Source of the DNA: Lysobacter sp. CFH 32150
GTDB lineage: Bacteria; Pseudomonadota; Gammaproteobacteria; Xanthomonadales; Xanthomonadaceae
NCBI RefSeq assembly: GCF_022758295.1
Contig: NZ_JALDWJ010000001.1
Coordinates: 682,001-746,000 of the forward strand
Reading direction: 5' to 3'
DNA: 64,000 nt
Shown here: positions 46,958 to 56,850 of the stretch, one piece after another
Position numbering within the stretch: the stretch's first letter is position 1
Layout: every line of letters starts with the position of its first letter
The notes under the pieces: generated by a model
Databases searched by the model: none
What the model was told of the DNA's origin: nothing
Seen by the model: only the letters and a program-made list of their open reading frames with translations
Position numbers and translations under genes: made by a program

Positions 46958-49900
46958 TCAGAACTTGTAGCGGAAGCCGACCTGTAGCGACCAGCGCGAT
47001 TCGCCAGTACGGTCGCGACGCGTCAGCGCTTCGTCTCCGCGGAAGTCGTAGACATACTGGCCTTGGGCATTGATACCGACAAAGTCTACAGGGCTGCGAA
47101 CGACACCACCGAAGTTGTTGTCGAACCCGACTTCGTCGATATGGCCCCATTTCTTGTTGAGCAGGTTGCCGACATTGAGGATGTCAATCCACAACTCGGC
47201 CTTGTTGCCCTCGAAGAAGCCCGGCAGTTCCTGGCTGATGCGCATGTCGAAGTTGTTGATCCAGTTCGTTTCCGAACTGTTGCGCTCCATCGCGCCACCC
47301 GCCGCGCCATTGAACTCCTTGTGACTGGCGACGTAGTTCCAGAACGCATCCTTGTCGGCCTGCGACACGAAGGCGACGCCGTCACGGTTGTCCGGGATGT
47401 AGAGGAGGTCATTGCCAGAGGTGCCGTCGCCGTTCATGTCGTTGAAGAACGTCCAGCTGTACGGCTTGCCGGTACGGCCTTCGTAGAACAGCGCGATGCT
47501 GGTGTCGTTGTCACCCCAGAAGGCCTGCTTGAACTGCAGGGCGGCTGTGACTCGATGGCGGATCGAGTAATTCGAACGGGCGGAAACCTCCTCGTTCGGA
47601 TTGAAGACCGCGCGGTTCTGCCAGCCGGAGATGGATCGACTCGATGTGAGCGGGTTCACTTCGGTGGCATTGGTGTAGCTGTACGCAGCCTGCCAGTACC
47701 AATGACTGTCGCCGATCATCGGTTTGCTGAGGCTGAAGGTGAGGTTCTGACCCTCGCCCTTGTTGGTCTCCCTGGCCAGGAGGACGTCACGGTAAGCCGC
47801 GTTGGCATTGGCACGGGCACCCGAGACCGAAGGCGTAGCCGTGTTGTAGGTACCCCAGTACAGATTGCGGCCGTCGGCGCCGATGCGAGATGCACCGCCG
47901 AGGTTGAGGTGTTCGTAGTAGAGGCCGGTGTTGACGCTGGTCAGCAGCAGCTCGGCTGAAGCCACCATGCCGTACCACGGCAATTCGTGCTCGAACGCGA
48001 GATTGGCCTTCCATACGGACGGCTGGTGCAGGTCTTCTTCGACGAAGTCGACGTCCTGTCGTGCCGTGCCGATTTGCGGGCGCGGCGCATTGGCATCCAG
48101 GAACGGCGGAGCTCCCGTACAGGAATTGGTGAAGCCGATGCCGGTACCACAACCGAATACCTGGATGGTTTGGCCGTTGTTCGTGTACGGGTTGGTCAGC
48201 CAGACATTGGAGGCCGAGCCCTGGAACAGGCCGATACCGCCGCGCAATTGGGTCGGGCGCTCACTGTCGAAGGTGTAGTTGAAGCCGAAGCGCGGCTGGA
48301 TCAGGTAATTACCGTCGATCGTGACGTCATTGCGGCGGCCGAACGCAGCCGAGGCCGCGGCATTGAACCGCGGCGGCTCATCGACATTGGGGATGTCGGC
48401 GCGCACGCCGAACAGCAGGGTCAGGTTCGGAGTGAGCGTCCAGGTGTCCTGGACGAACAGGCCGGTGTTTTCGAGCGTGAAGTTGGCCGCAACATCGTCA
48501 AGCGAACCGCCAGCCGGGAATGTGCGGAACTGGTACTCGCTGTAAACGCCGTTCTCGAAATCAGTAAGGCTGCGGAAGCGATAGGTGCCGAACCCCGAGT
48601 CCAGGAACAGGTTGTAGATTTCGTTCTTCTCGTGATCCACGCCGAACTTGAGCTCGTGGTCGCCCATGTACCAGTTGCCGGCGAAGTAGCCATTCCAGGT
48701 CTTGTTGTCGATTACGTTGGCATGACGGAACTGTTCCGTGCCGAGGCGCAGATTGGCCGAGCCGAAGTCGACGCGAATCTGCGGCTGCCTGGCCATGATC
48801 AGCGGCTGCTTGCTCTGGTAGTTCTGGTACGAGAGACGTGCCTCGGTGGAGAAATTCTCCGACCAGTCGCTGAACAGCTGGGCGACGTAGTTGTCGAACT
48901 CTTTCGGCTGCCTGTTCCAATAGCTGGACAGCGACAGGCCATTGCGGCTGAAGTTGCCCTGGAACGCTTCCAGCTGCTCGGTGTGGTTGATGCGGAACGA
49001 TGCGCGATGGTCGTCGTTGATGTTCCAGTCGAACTTGGCGAGCCAGCTCTCCGACTCGGTCGACAGGTCCTGGGCCACCAGGCTGCCGGGGATCAGGTTT
49101 TTGTCCCGGGCCTCGGCGATCACCTGGTCGATCTGCGACTGGGTGATGTTGACGATGTTCGGCTTGCCGCTGCCAACTGGGCCGAATTCGGGTGACGGTG
49201 CAGTGCGCTCGCTCTTCTCATAGTTCAGGAAGAAGAACAGGCGGTCCTTCATCAGCGGGCCGCCGAAGGTGGCGCCGTAGCTGAAGTCTTCCTTGAAGCC
49301 GGTGAATGGTGCGCCTTGCTCGCTGTCGCCGACCATGTCGGCATCGCGGTAAACGTAATACGCCGAGCCGTGGAAATCGTTGGTGCCAGACTTGGTGACG
49401 GCGTTGATGTTGGCGCCGGTGTAGCCCTTCTCGGTGACGTCATACTTGGCGACGTTCACCTCAACCGCGTCGATGGTATCGATCGAGATCGGCTGGCGGA
49501 TCGTCGGCAGGTTGTTCGACTCGATGCCGAACTTGTCGTTGGTGGTGACGCCGTCGATGGTGATCGAGTTGTAGCGGGTGTTCTGGCCGGCGGCCGAGAT
49601 CTCACCGCGCTCCTTGTCCGTCTGCGACATGCGCGGATCCATGCGCGCGTAATCCTGCAGGTCACGCTTGATCGAGCTGAAGCCGTCCAGCTGATCGCGG
49701 CTGATGTTGCTGCCCGTACCCATGGCGTTCGGCGCGAACACGCTGATGCCCGTACCTACGATCGTGACGGTTTCGAGCGTAGTAGCCGCACCGCTGGCGA
49801 GGCTCAGGTCGACGTTGTTCGACTCCGACAACTCCAAGTACACGCCCTGTTCGCTATCGGTGCCGGCGCCTGCCTTGTTCACGGTGATCGTGTACGGACC

Positions 49901-50140
49901 GCCGACACGGAGACCGCGGGCGGTGTAACGGCCATTGGCGTCGGTCGTGGCCTTGCTGACCGTGCCCGAAGCAGTGTGGACGATGGTGACTTCAGCGCCA
50001 GCGATCGGTTGCGCATCGGCACCGACCACGCGACCACCGAGGGCGGCGGAGGTGCTCTGCGCAAAAACAGGTGCCGCGGCAAGCGCAGCGATCAGGGCCA
50101 GCGACAGTTTGGATACGCGGGCGCGGTTCGGATGACTCAT
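46958..50140 (-). CDS. Oar-like TonB-dependent receptor
   Basis: 1060 residues. Signal peptide (LALIAALAAAPVFAQ), then a carboxypeptidase-regulatory-like beta-sandwich (about 33-115; GGRVVGADAQPIAGAEVTIVH), TonB-box-like ETVTIVG, a plug with ITIDGVTTNDKFGIESNN, and a long beta-barrel ending in Phe (VGFRYKF), the outer-membrane signature. Length and layout match Oar-type receptors, which in relatives import peptides or take part in protease secretion. The substrate cannot be read from sequence. No inner-membrane partner gene adjoins. Confidence 0.93.
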   Translation of the reverse strand: MSHPNRARVSKLSLALIAALAAAPVFAQSTSAALGGRVVGADAQPIAGAEVTIVHTASGTVSKATTDANGRYTARGLRVGGPYTITVNKAGAGTDSEQGVYLELSESNNVDLSLASGAATTLETVTIVGTGISVFAPNAMGTGSNISRDQLDGFSSIKRDLQDYARMDPRMSQTDKERGEISAAGQNTRYNSITIDGVTTNDKFGIESNNLPTIRQPISIDTIDAVEVNVAKYDVTEKGYTGANINAVTKSGTNDFHGSAYYVYRDADMVGDSEQGAPFTGFKEDFSYGATFGGPLMKDRLFFFLNYEKSERTAPSPEFGPVGSGKPNIVNITQSQIDQVIAEARDKNLIPGSLVAQDLSTESESWLAKFDWNINDDHRASFRINHTEQLEAFQGNFSRNGLSLSSYWNRQPKEFDNYVAQLFSDWSENFSTEARLSYQNYQSKQPLIMARQPQIRVDFGSANLRLGTEQFRHANVIDNKTWNGYFAGNWYMGDHELKFGVDHEKNEIYNLFLDSGFGTYRFRSLTDFENGVYSEYQFRTFPAGGSLDDVAANFTLENTGLFVQDTWTLTPNLTLLFGVRADIPNVDEPPRFNAAASAAFGRRNDVTIDGNYLIQPRFGFNYTFDSERPTQLRGGIGLFQGSASNVWLTNPYTNNGQTIQVFGCGTGIGFTNSCTGAPPFLDANAPRPQIGTARQDVDFVEEDLHQPSVWKANLAFEHELPWYGMVASAELLLTSVNTGLYYEHLNLGGASRIGADGRNLYWGTYNTATPSVSGARANANAAYRDVLLARETNKGEGQNLTFSLSKPMIGDSHWYWQAAYSYTNATEVNPLTSSRSISGWQNRAVFNPNEEVSARSNYSIRHRVTAALQFKQAFWGDNDTSIALFYEGRTGKPYSWTFFNDMNGDGTSGNDLLYIPDNRDGVAFVSQADKDAFWNYVASHKEFNGAAGGAMERNSSETNWINNFDMRISQELPGFFEGNKAELWIDILNVGNLLNKKWGHIDEVGFDNNFGGVVRSPVDFVGINAQGQYVYDFRGDEALTRRDRTGESRWSLQVGFRYKF

Positions 50141-50332
50141 CTTGTTGACCTCGATTGCAGGAAAGTGGCGGCGTCATGGCGCATGCCAACGCGCGCAAAT
50201 TCCTTATTGCGGGCTCGTCGGCAACTCTGCATCCCCACCCATGCGGTAGCGCACGGGTTAACGCCAGATTAACACGGTAACAATTGGGAATGACGGCGGA
50301 ATGACAGCGGTCGACACCGTCCCCTGAACGAC

Positions 50333-50923
50333 TCAGCCAGCGCGGATGTATACGCCGATACCATCCAGGAACATCTGTACCGAGATCGCCACCAGGAGCA
50401 TGCCCATCAGCCGCTCGACCGCGATCAGCACCCGCGAGCCCAGCCATTTGTAGAGGTAGGTCGCGGAGAACAGGATGGCGGCAGTGGCGACCCAGGCGAT
50501 CAGCAGGGCCAGGCTCCAGTCGGCCAGGCGCCCGGGGTCGTTGCTGCCCATCAGCATCACCGCGGCCATGCCCGAAGGGCCGGCCACCAGCGGAATGGCC
50601 ATGGGCACGATGAAGGGCTCGCCACCGGGCAACTCGCCCATCAGGCCTTCGGGTGGCGGGAAGATCATGCGGATGCCGATCAGGAACAGGACGATACCGC
50701 CGGCGATCGACACCGACTCCTGACGCAGGTGCATCAGCTCCAGCATGTATTTGCCGCCGTGCAGGAAAACCATCAACACGACCAGCGCGATCAGCAACTC
50801 ACGCGCCAGGACGATGCGCCGACGCGCGACCGGCAGCGGCTTGAGCAGGCTCAGGAACACGGGAATGTTGCCGAGCGGATCCAGGATGAGGAACAACAGG
50901 AGCGCGGCGGACGCGATCGTCAT
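50333..50923 (-). CDS. MarC-family integral membrane protein
   Basis: 196 residues from ATG 50923, overlapping the SDR stop (ATGA). Six hydrophobic segments; LDPLGNIPVFLSLL and GIRMIFP, LVAGPSGMAAVML are conserved in MarC/YhgN. The family has no proven transport function, despite the name. It is the last gene of grxD-SDR-marC. Confidence 0.9.
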   Translation of the reverse strand: MTIASAALLLFLILDPLGNIPVFLSLLKPLPVARRRIVLARELLIALVVLMVFLHGGKYMLELMHLRQESVSIAGGIVLFLIGIRMIFPPPEGLMGELPGGEPFIVPMAIPLVAGPSGMAAVMLMGSNDPGRLADWSLALLIAWVATAAILFSATYLYKWLGSRVLIAVERLMGMLLVAISVQMFLDGIGVYIRAG

Positions 50924-51681
50924 GGCCGCGGGCTCCACACCGTGCCGCGATGCGCAGCGCCAGCAGGCGACAACAGGGCGACGCAGGCGTCGGCATACGT
51001 CGCCGGATCGCGCGCATCACGGTCGCCGTCCTCGACATAAGCCTTGGCGCGCAACGCGGTACGCATCGGGCCCGGACGCAGGCCACTCACGCGCATCGAA
51101 GTCTTCGCCGACTCGGCATGCAGCATGCCGACCAATGCAGCGAGACCGTGCTGCGCCACGCCGTAGCCGCCCCAGAACGCCTGTCCGACGCGCGCCGGGT
51201 CATCGAGCACGAACACGACTGCGCTGTCTTCGGCCTTCTGCAGCAATGGCAGGCAGGCTTGCGTGAGCCACCACGGAGCGGTCAAGCCGACATGCACCGC
51301 ACGCGCGAATGCAGCCGGGTCCGTGTGTTGGAGCGGAGTCAGGCCGCGGAATTCGGCCGTGCAGTGCAGTAGCCCGTCGAGCCGTCCGAGTTCGGTTTCG
51401 ATGCGCGCTGCCAGTTCCGCATAGTCGTCGGGCGATGCGCCCTCCAGGTCCAGCGGATACAGCAATGGTTCCGGTCCTTCCTTAGCCACGGCGTCGTATA
51501 GGCGATTCAGCTTCGCCGGTTTCCGGCCGAGCAACACCACGGTCGCGCCTGCGCGCGCGCAGGCGAGCGATGCCGCGCCGCCGAGCCCGCCATGCGCGCC
51601 GGTGACGAGCACGACACGCCCTTTCAGAGCAGGTCCGGCCAGCACCGGCGCGTTCGACTCCGTGGCCGCGGCCACGCTCAC
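50920..51681 (-). CDS. SDR-fold protein with degenerate active site
   Basis: 253 residues from GTG 51681, which overlaps the grxD stop (GTGA); GTG 51675 has better Shine-Dalgarno spacing. The NAD(P) motif TGAHGGLG (27-34) and DLEGAS are intact, and the fold resembles YciK. But the catalytic YxxxK reads YGVAQ (Tyr173, Gln177) and the Ser position is Asp (VFVLDDPARVG). It may bind nucleotide without reducing anything, or act by another mechanism. It sits between grxD and marC in one operon. Confidence 0.85.
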   Translation of the reverse strand: MSVAAATESNAPVLAGPALKGRVVLVTGAHGGLGGAASLACARAGATVVLLGRKPAKLNRLYDAVAKEGPEPLLYPLDLEGASPDDYAELAARIETELGRLDGLLHCTAEFRGLTPLQHTDPAAFARAVHVGLTAPWWLTQACLPLLQKAEDSAVVFVLDDPARVGQAFWGGYGVAQHGLAALVGMLHAESAKTSMRVSGLRPGPMRTALRAKAYVEDGDRDARDPATYADACVALLSPAGAAHRGTVWSPRP

Positions 51682-51998
51682 GCCTTCTGCGCTTCCGTGA
51701 TCATGCGTGCCAGCTCGCCGGATTCGAACAGCTCCAGCGTGATGTCGCAGCCGCCGATCAGTTCGCCATTGATGAAAAGCTGCGGGAACGTCGGCCAATC
51801 GGAATAGCGCGGCAGATTGGCACGGATCTCGGGTTCTTCCAGCACATTGATGGTGTGCATGCCTGTCGCCCCCGCGGCCTTCAACGCCTGCACAGTTCGG
51901 CTGGAAAAACCGCACATCGGGAACTGCGGGGTTCCCTTCATGAAAAGGACAATCGGATGGCCTTCTACTTCGGCCTGGATCCGCTCAAGCACTGACAT
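51678..51998 (-). CDS. grxD: monothiol glutaredoxin
   Basis: 106 residues from ATG 51998, GGAG upstream. CGFS active site in [35 protein letters not shown] for glutathione binding. Grx4-type proteins bind [2Fe-2S] clusters with BolA and help iron-sulfur trafficking. The gene diverges from sodB across a 133-base region with a perfect 7-bp palindrome. Confidence 0.96.
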   Translation of the reverse strand: MSVLERIQAEVEGHPIVLFMKGTPQFPMCGFSSRTVQALKAAGATGMHTINVLEEPEIRANLPRYSDWPTFPQLFINGELIGGCDITLELFESGELARMITEAQKA

Positions 51999-52059
51999 GG
52001 ACAACTCCTGCAATAGCGTGTTGCGCGGCCATGACGGCGTCTCAACACGACGTGGGGAT

Positions 52060-52079
52060 ACAATTGCGAAGCCAATTGT
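52060..52079. promoter_or_regulatory. perfect palindrome between grxD and sodB
   Basis: ACAATTG-N6-CAATTGT, a perfect 7-bp inverted repeat with a 6-base centre, overlapping TACAAT (52059-52064), which resembles a -10 box. An operator for redox or iron control of sodB is plausible; it does not match a Fur box. Confidence 0.45.
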
Positions 52080-52131
52080 AAGCCTTCGCGCGGCCACAGG
52101 CCGCCTCCCCCACAGCCCACAGGAGCCGACT

Positions 52132-52725
52132 TTGGCTATCGAACTGCCTGCTCTCCCCTATGACCGTACCGCGCTCGAGCCGCATATTTCCGGCGAGACG
52201 ATCGATTACCACTATGGCAAGCACCACAAGACCTACGTCGACAACCTCAACAAGATGATCGAGGGTACCGAGTTCGCCGACATGGCGCTCGAGGACATCA
52301 TCCGCAAGGCGCAGGGCGGCATGTTCAACAACGCCGCGCAAATCTGGAACCACACTTTCTACTGGAACTGCCTGAAGCCGGCTTCCGGACCGAATGCGGG
52401 TGGCGGCGAGCCGGGTGGCAAGCTGGCCGATGCCATCAGCAAGGCCTTCGGCGACTTCGCCAAGTTCAAGGAAGAGTTCACCAAGATTTCGGTCGGCACG
52501 TTCGGCTCCGGCTGGGGTTGGCTGGTGCAGCGTCCGGACGGCTCGCTGGCGTTGGCCAGCACGCCGAATGCCGCCACGCCGCTGACTGGCGAGGACACCC
52601 CGCTACTGACCTGCGATGTGTGGGAACACGCCTATTACATCGACTACCGCAACGCGCGACCGAAGTATGTCGAAGCGTTCTGGAACCTGGTCAATTGGGA
52701 TTTCGTCGCGTCGAACATGCGCTGA
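52132..52725 (+). CDS. sodB: iron superoxide dismutase (TTG start)
   Basis: 197 residues from TTG 52132, with AGGAG six bases upstream; no in-frame ATG fits. The N terminus [19 protein letters not shown] is the normal start. Metal ligands His27, His74, Asp162, His166 ([21 protein letters not shown]). [10 protein letters not shown] and GSGWGWL suit the Fe/Mn family, and the length and sequence are closest to FeSOD. Converts superoxide to H2O2 and O2 in the cytoplasm. Confidence 0.97.
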   Translation: MAIELPALPYDRTALEPHISGETIDYHYGKHHKTYVDNLNKMIEGTEFADMALEDIIRKAQGGMFNNAAQIWNHTFYWNCLKPASGPNAGGGEPGGKLADAISKAFGDFAKFKEEFTKISVGTFGSGWGWLVQRPDGSLALASTPNAATPLTGEDTPLLTCDVWEHAYYIDYRNARPKYVEAFWNLVNWDFVASNMR

Positions 52726-52750
52726 CCGGAATCGCCATCGTCGAATGCAA

Positions 52751-52782
52751 AACGGCCGGAGTACCCGGCCGTTTTTGTTTTC
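52751..52782 (+). terminator. terminator of sodB
   Basis: Stem 52751-52759 with 52765-52773, then TTTGTTTT, 25 bases past the sodB stop. Confidence 0.85.
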
Positions 52783-52801
52783 CAGGCCGAAGCGTGCGCC
52801 G

Positions 52802-53935
52802 TCAGCGCAGCGCTTGAATGGCAGGCGCAACCTGTGCTTCGCGACCAAGCGCAATGCCCACGCGTTGCAACGCACTTGCCAGCTGTTCGGCAGAGTCCGC
52901 GCGCACCGTCGCATGCCCTACCTTGCGCCCGTCACGTGGGGCTTTGCCGTAGTCGTGCCAGTGGCCACCGGGTTCGTTCAACACGACGTTGGCATCGGGC
53001 AGGTCACCAATCCAGTTGAGCATGCAGGCGTGGCCGAGCATGCGAGTGTCGCCAAGCGGGAGGCCGAGCACGGCGCGTAAATGGTTCTGGAACTGCGAGG
53101 TCTCGCTGCCTTCGATGGTCCAGTGCCCGGAGTTGTGTACGCGCGGGGCCATTTCATTGGCCAGCAGTTCGCCGTCACGCAGGAACAGTTCGAGTGCGAA
53201 CACACCCACATAGTCGAGCGCTTCGCCCACGCGGCGCGCGTAGTCGAGCGCGTGCGCAGCGAGCGCGGGCGCCACGTGCGCAGGGGCAAGACTGGCGGAG
53301 AGGATGCCGTGTTCATGCCAGTTCTCGGTCAGCGGCCATGCGCGGAACTCGCCATCGCGGCCGCGTGCGGCGACCACCGACAGCTCGCGTTCGAATGGCA
53401 CGAAGGCTTCGAGGATCAAGCCATGCGTGTTGCCGCTCAGCGCAACCCAGGCGGCGTCCGCGTCGGCGAGCGTCCTGATGCGGAACTGGCCCTTGCCGTC
53501 GTAACCGAGGCGGCGGGTCTTGAGGATGCTGGGTGCGCCGATCACCGCAAGCGCGGCATCGAGGTCGGCGCGGGTGTCGATCGCGGCGAACGCCGGTACG
53601 CCGATGCCGAGTTCGCGGAACAGAGTCTTCTCGGCGAGACGATCCTGTGCCACGGCAAGCGCGCGCGGATTCGGGAACACGGGAACGCGCTGGGCGAGCC
53701 ACTCGGCACTGTCGGCCGGCACGTTCTCGAAGTCGAAGGTGGCGACATCGATGCGGCTGGCGAATTCCGCCAGCGCGGTTTCGTCACGGTAATCACCGAC
53801 CACCATCGGCACGAACTGGCCGGCGCAGGCGTCGGCGGTGTTGTCCATCACCAGGAAGCGCAGGCCCAGCGGCGCGCCGGAAAGCGCGAGCATGCGGGCC
53901 AGTTGCCCGCCGCCGAGGATTCCAACCGTCGTCAT
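52802..53935 (-). CDS. purK: 5-(carboxyamino)imidazole ribonucleotide synthase
   Basis: 377 residues. N-terminal [30 protein letters not shown]-grasp core ([45 protein letters not shown]). Converts AIR, ATP and bicarbonate to N5-CAIR in purine synthesis. Start overlaps the purE stop by four bases (ATGA), so PurE and PurK are translated together. Confidence 0.97.
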   Translation of the reverse strand: MTTVGILGGGQLARMLALSGAPLGLRFLVMDNTADACAGQFVPMVVGDYRDETALAEFASRIDVATFDFENVPADSAEWLAQRVPVFPNPRALAVAQDRLAEKTLFRELGIGVPAFAAIDTRADLDAALAVIGAPSILKTRRLGYDGKGQFRIRTLADADAAWVALSGNTHGLILEAFVPFERELSVVAARGRDGEFRAWPLTENWHEHGILSASLAPAHVAPALAAHALDYARRVGEALDYVGVFALELFLRDGELLANEMAPRVHNSGHWTIEGSETSQFQNHLRAVLGLPLGDTRMLGHACMLNWIGDLPDANVVLNEPGGHWHDYGKAPRDGRKVGHATVRADSAEQLASALQRVGIALGREAQVAPAIQALR

Positions 53936-54423
53936 TTGCGCGGGTCGTCGTTGCTGGTCACGTCGTTCGTCTGCTTGGCACGGAACGCGGCCAGCGCGGT
54001 GGCGATATGCGGGTGTTCGTTCGCCAGCATCGCGGCGGCAAACAATGCGGCGTTCGCGGCACCGGCGTTGCCGATGGCGAAGGTCGCGACGGGAATGCCA
54101 GCGGGCATCTGCACGATCGACAACAGCGAATCCATGCCGTTGAGTGCTTTCGATTGCACCGGCACGCCGAGCACCGGCACCGCGGTCTTGGCGGCGAGCA
54201 TGCCAGGCAAGTGTGCGGCACCACCAGCGCCAGCGATGATCGCGCGCAGGCCGCGCTCGGCGGCGGTGGCGGCATAGTCGAACAACACATCCGGCGTGCG
54301 ATGTGCCGACACCACGCGCACTTCATGCGGCACCCCCAGGGCCTCGAGCCTCTGCGCGGCGTGCTGCATCGTCTCCCAGTCGGAACGGGAGCCCATCACG
54401 ATGCCGACCAAGGGTGCTGGCAT
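53932..54423 (-). CDS. purE: N5-CAIR mutase
   Basis: 163 residues from ATG 54423 (AGGAAG six bases before; a start at 54441 lacks it). [33 protein letters not shown] are diagnostic. Converts N5-CAIR to CAIR. First gene of purEK, divergent from the Trm112-like gene. Confidence 0.97.
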   Translation of the reverse strand: MPAPLVGIVMGSRSDWETMQHAAQRLEALGVPHEVRVVSAHRTPDVLFDYAATAAERGLRAIIAGAGGAAHLPGMLAAKTAVPVLGVPVQSKALNGMDSLLSIVQMPAGIPVATFAIGNAGAANAALFAAAMLANEHPHIATALAAFRAKQTNDVTSNDDPRK

Positions 54424-54494
54424 GACTGCTTCCTGCGGCAAAACGCCGCTCTAAACAAAGTATTCTACCGGCCTCCTACGTCGTCGGCATCGCC

Positions 54495-54764
54495 ATGGAC
54501 CGGAAACTCCTCGACATCCTCGCCTGCCCCGCCACCCGCCAGCCGCTGGCGCTGCTGGAGGCGCGCGGATTGGAGGCGTTGAACCAGGCCATCAAGGCGG
54601 GTGGCATCAAGCGTATAGACGACACGCCGCAGGCCGATGCCTTACGCGAGGGGCTGGTCACCCGTGACCGCAAGCTCGTCTATCGCATCGACGACGGCAT
54701 CCCGGTGCTGCTGGTCGAGGAAGGCATCGCCACGGGGCAGGTGGCCGGCTTTCCGAAAGAATGA
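54495..54764 (+). CDS. Trm112-like small zinc-ribbon-type protein
   Basis: 89 residues. MDRKLLDILACPATRQPL and the closing YRIDDGIPVLLVEE are the two halves of the Trm112/YcaR family. Of the usual Cys only one is kept (LACPATR), so zinc binding is unlikely, as in many bacterial members. Role unknown; eukaryotic Trm112 activates methyltransferases. It overlaps nadC by four bases (ATGA). Confidence 0.88.
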   Translation: MDRKLLDILACPATRQPLALLEARGLEALNQAIKAGGIKRIDDTPQADALREGLVTRDRKLVYRIDDGIPVLLVEEGIATGQVAGFPKE

Positions 54765-55645
54765 ATTCGATCCGCATGAGCACGCGGTTTGAGGCGCCGC
54801 CGACCACGGTGATCGAATCCGACGTCGCCCGCGCGCTCGCCGAAGACCTCGGCAGCGGTGACGTCACTGCCTCCCTATTGCCTGATGCACCCGACATCGC
54901 CTACCTGTTGTGCAAGGAAGACGCGGTGGTCTGCGGACGACCGTGGTTCGATGCCTGCCACCGCGCGCTCGATCCGGACGTCCGCATCGACTGGCGTGTC
55001 GCCGAGGGTGATCGCGTCGGCAAGGGCACGGTGTTGGCGACGCTGGAAGGCCACACCCGCGCACTGGTCAGCGCCGAGCGTGCGGCGCTCAACTTCCTAC
55101 AAACGCTAAGCGGCACGGCGACCACGACCGCGGCCTATGTGGATGCGGTACGCGGCACCAGGGTGCCGGCTCCTGACCCGCAAATCCTCGACACTCGCAA
55201 AACCATCCCCGGCCTGCGCCTGGCACAGAAGTACGCCGTGCGGGTCGGCGGGGGCGTCAACCACCGCATCGGTTTGTTCGATGCCGTGATGCTGAAGGAA
55301 AACCACATCCGCGTTGCGGGTTCACTCCAGGCCGCGATCCATGCCGCACGTGCGATGCATCCGGCGTTGCCGCTGATCGTGGAAGTGGAAACCCTGGAAC
55401 AACTCGATGAAGCGCTGCAGGCGGGGTGCGAACGCATCCTGATCGACGACTTCGATGCTGCCACGCGACGCGAGGCCGTGCGACGTGCGGCTGGTCGAAT
55501 TCCCCTGGAAGTATCCGGCGGCGTAGATCTGGATACCGTGCGCGCCGTCGCCGCGGATGGCGTCGATTGCATCTCGATCGGCGGACTGACGAAGCACGTC
55601 CACGCGATCGATCTTTCGATGAAACTGGGCCGGCCTGCTGGCTAG
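54761..55645 (+). CDS. nadC: quinolinate phosphoribosyltransferase
   Basis: 294 residues. DLGSGDVTASLL at the start, ERAALNFLQTLSGTATTT, PQILDTRKTIPGLRLAQKYAVRVGGGVNHRIGLFDAVMLKENH and the barrel end SGGVDLDTVRAVAADGVDCISIGGLTK. Forms nicotinate mononucleotide from quinolinate and PRPP in NAD synthesis. Its stop overlaps that of the convergent FHA gene by four bases. Confidence 0.97.
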   Translation: MNSIRMSTRFEAPPTTVIESDVARALAEDLGSGDVTASLLPDAPDIAYLLCKEDAVVCGRPWFDACHRALDPDVRIDWRVAEGDRVGKGTVLATLEGHTRALVSAERAALNFLQTLSGTATTTAAYVDAVRGTRVPAPDPQILDTRKTIPGLRLAQKYAVRVGGGVNHRIGLFDAVMLKENHIRVAGSLQAAIHAARAMHPALPLIVEVETLEQLDEALQAGCERILIDDFDAATRREAVRRAAGRIPLEVSGGVDLDTVRAVAADGVDCISIGGLTKHVHAIDLSMKLGRPAG

Positions 55646-56415
55646 CGCAGCGCCGCCATAACCCAGATCGCCGCGAGCGCGACCGTGGCCAGCGCGATCC
55701 AGGGCCACGGCGACACCTGCAACCGCGACGGGTCGGCTTTCCGTTCCGCATGCACCTGCTCGGGCTGGCCCGTTGCGGTCAGGCGGAAACGCAAGGTGTC
55801 GAAACCGATCTCATCGCCGATCCTGGCTTCGCCACGCAGTACGCGCTTGTCGTTGACGTAACTACCGTTGCTGGAACCCAGGTCCTCGAGCAGCATGCCG
55901 TCCTCGGTCGGCTGCAGGCGCGCATGCACGCGCGAGATGCCGGATTCGTCGAGGCGCAGCGTGCATTCCGGCGAGCGACCGATCGTGGTCGTGCCGTGGA
56001 TCGGATACGTGCGGCCGAAAGCCTCGCCAGAGACGCCACGCAACACGTAGCGCGGCACCGCCGGCCGAATCGCAGTGGCGCCTGGGTCGTCGTTCGCCGG
56101 CGACGGCAGCTGCCCACGCCGCACCAGCGCCGGGGCTTCTACTGCCGTCAGCCGTGCCTGCACGTGGTCGAAGGCGACGCTGTCCCCCGGGCGCAGTGCG
56201 ATCAGGCCATCGACCTGGCGTCCGTTGACGCTGACCGTGGTGCCGTGCGGCACATCCAGCATCACCCCGCTGTGGGTGACGTGCAGCTGGCAATGTTGCG
56301 GCTGCACCCCTGGATAGTTGAGGAGGATATTGGCCTTGGGGTCGGAACCGATCCGGTTGACGCCAAGCCCGAGCAGCACTTGCGGATGTTCACCGCCTGG
56401 GAAGACAAGTTTCAT
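55642..56415 (-). CDS. double-FHA membrane protein
   Basis: 257 residues. Two FHA-like domains: the first (about 1-90) is degenerate (RIGSDPKANILL, but PQHCQL instead of SRxH); the second (about 125-210) is canonical (TIGRSPECTLRL, ISRVHARL, LEDLGSSNGSYVND). A single C-terminal transmembrane helix (WPWIALATVALAAIWVM) anchors it with the FHA domains in the cytoplasm. A phosphothreonine reader; its kinase could be any Ser/Thr kinase in the cell, including the one at 13453. Confidence 0.9.
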   Translation of the reverse strand: MKLVFPGGEHPQVLLGLGVNRIGSDPKANILLNYPGVQPQHCQLHVTHSGVMLDVPHGTTVSVNGRQVDGLIALRPGDSVAFDHVQARLTAVEAPALVRRGQLPSPANDDPGATAIRPAVPRYVLRGVSGEAFGRTYPIHGTTTIGRSPECTLRLDESGISRVHARLQPTEDGMLLEDLGSSNGSYVNDKRVLRGEARIGDEIGFDTLRFRLTATGQPEQVHAERKADPSRLQVSPWPWIALATVALAAIWVMAALR

Positions 56416-56492
56416 GCGTGAGTTGGCTCCGTATCCTTGAATCGTGTGCCAAGACGCTTGCGACCGGCCACTGCTATCGCCACATTACATGG

Positions 56493-56819
56493 ATGCCGAC
56501 TCTACTCATCCTGATGATCGTTGCTGCGATGGCGTTCGCATTCTGGAGCGCCGGTCGCGCCGCCGCCGAGCGGGCGGAACACCTCGGCCGCGATGCCTGC
56601 CGCGCCGCTGGCGTGCAATGGCTGGACCAGACCGTGCACGCCTCCGGCTTGCGACTGCACCGTGGCGAAGACGGCCGGCTCGGCTTCGAACGCAGCTTCC
56701 GCTTCGAGTACTCGTATGACGGTAGCGATCGCCACATCGGCAAGCTCGTATTGCGCGGTGAGCGCCTGGTGTCGTTCGTCGGGCCGACGCGGGCGGCCAA
56801 TGTGATCGAGTTGCACTAA
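56493..56819 (+). CDS. small membrane protein, DUF3301-like
   Basis: 108 residues from ATG 56493 (GTG 56418 is possible in frame). N-terminal hydrophobic helix (LLILMIVAAMAFAFWSAG), then a helical AAERAEHLGRDACRAAGVQWLDQTV, then RGEDGRLGFERSFRFEYSYDG and a short beta end. This matches my recollection of the DUF3301 family, whose function is unknown. Confidence 0.75.
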   Translation: MPTLLILMIVAAMAFAFWSAGRAAAERAEHLGRDACRAAGVQWLDQTVHASGLRLHRGEDGRLGFERSFRFEYSYDGSDRHIGKLVLRGERLVSFVGPTRAANVIELH

Positions 56820-56850
56820 TTGCGCGGGACCAGCAAATACTGGGGCGAGG

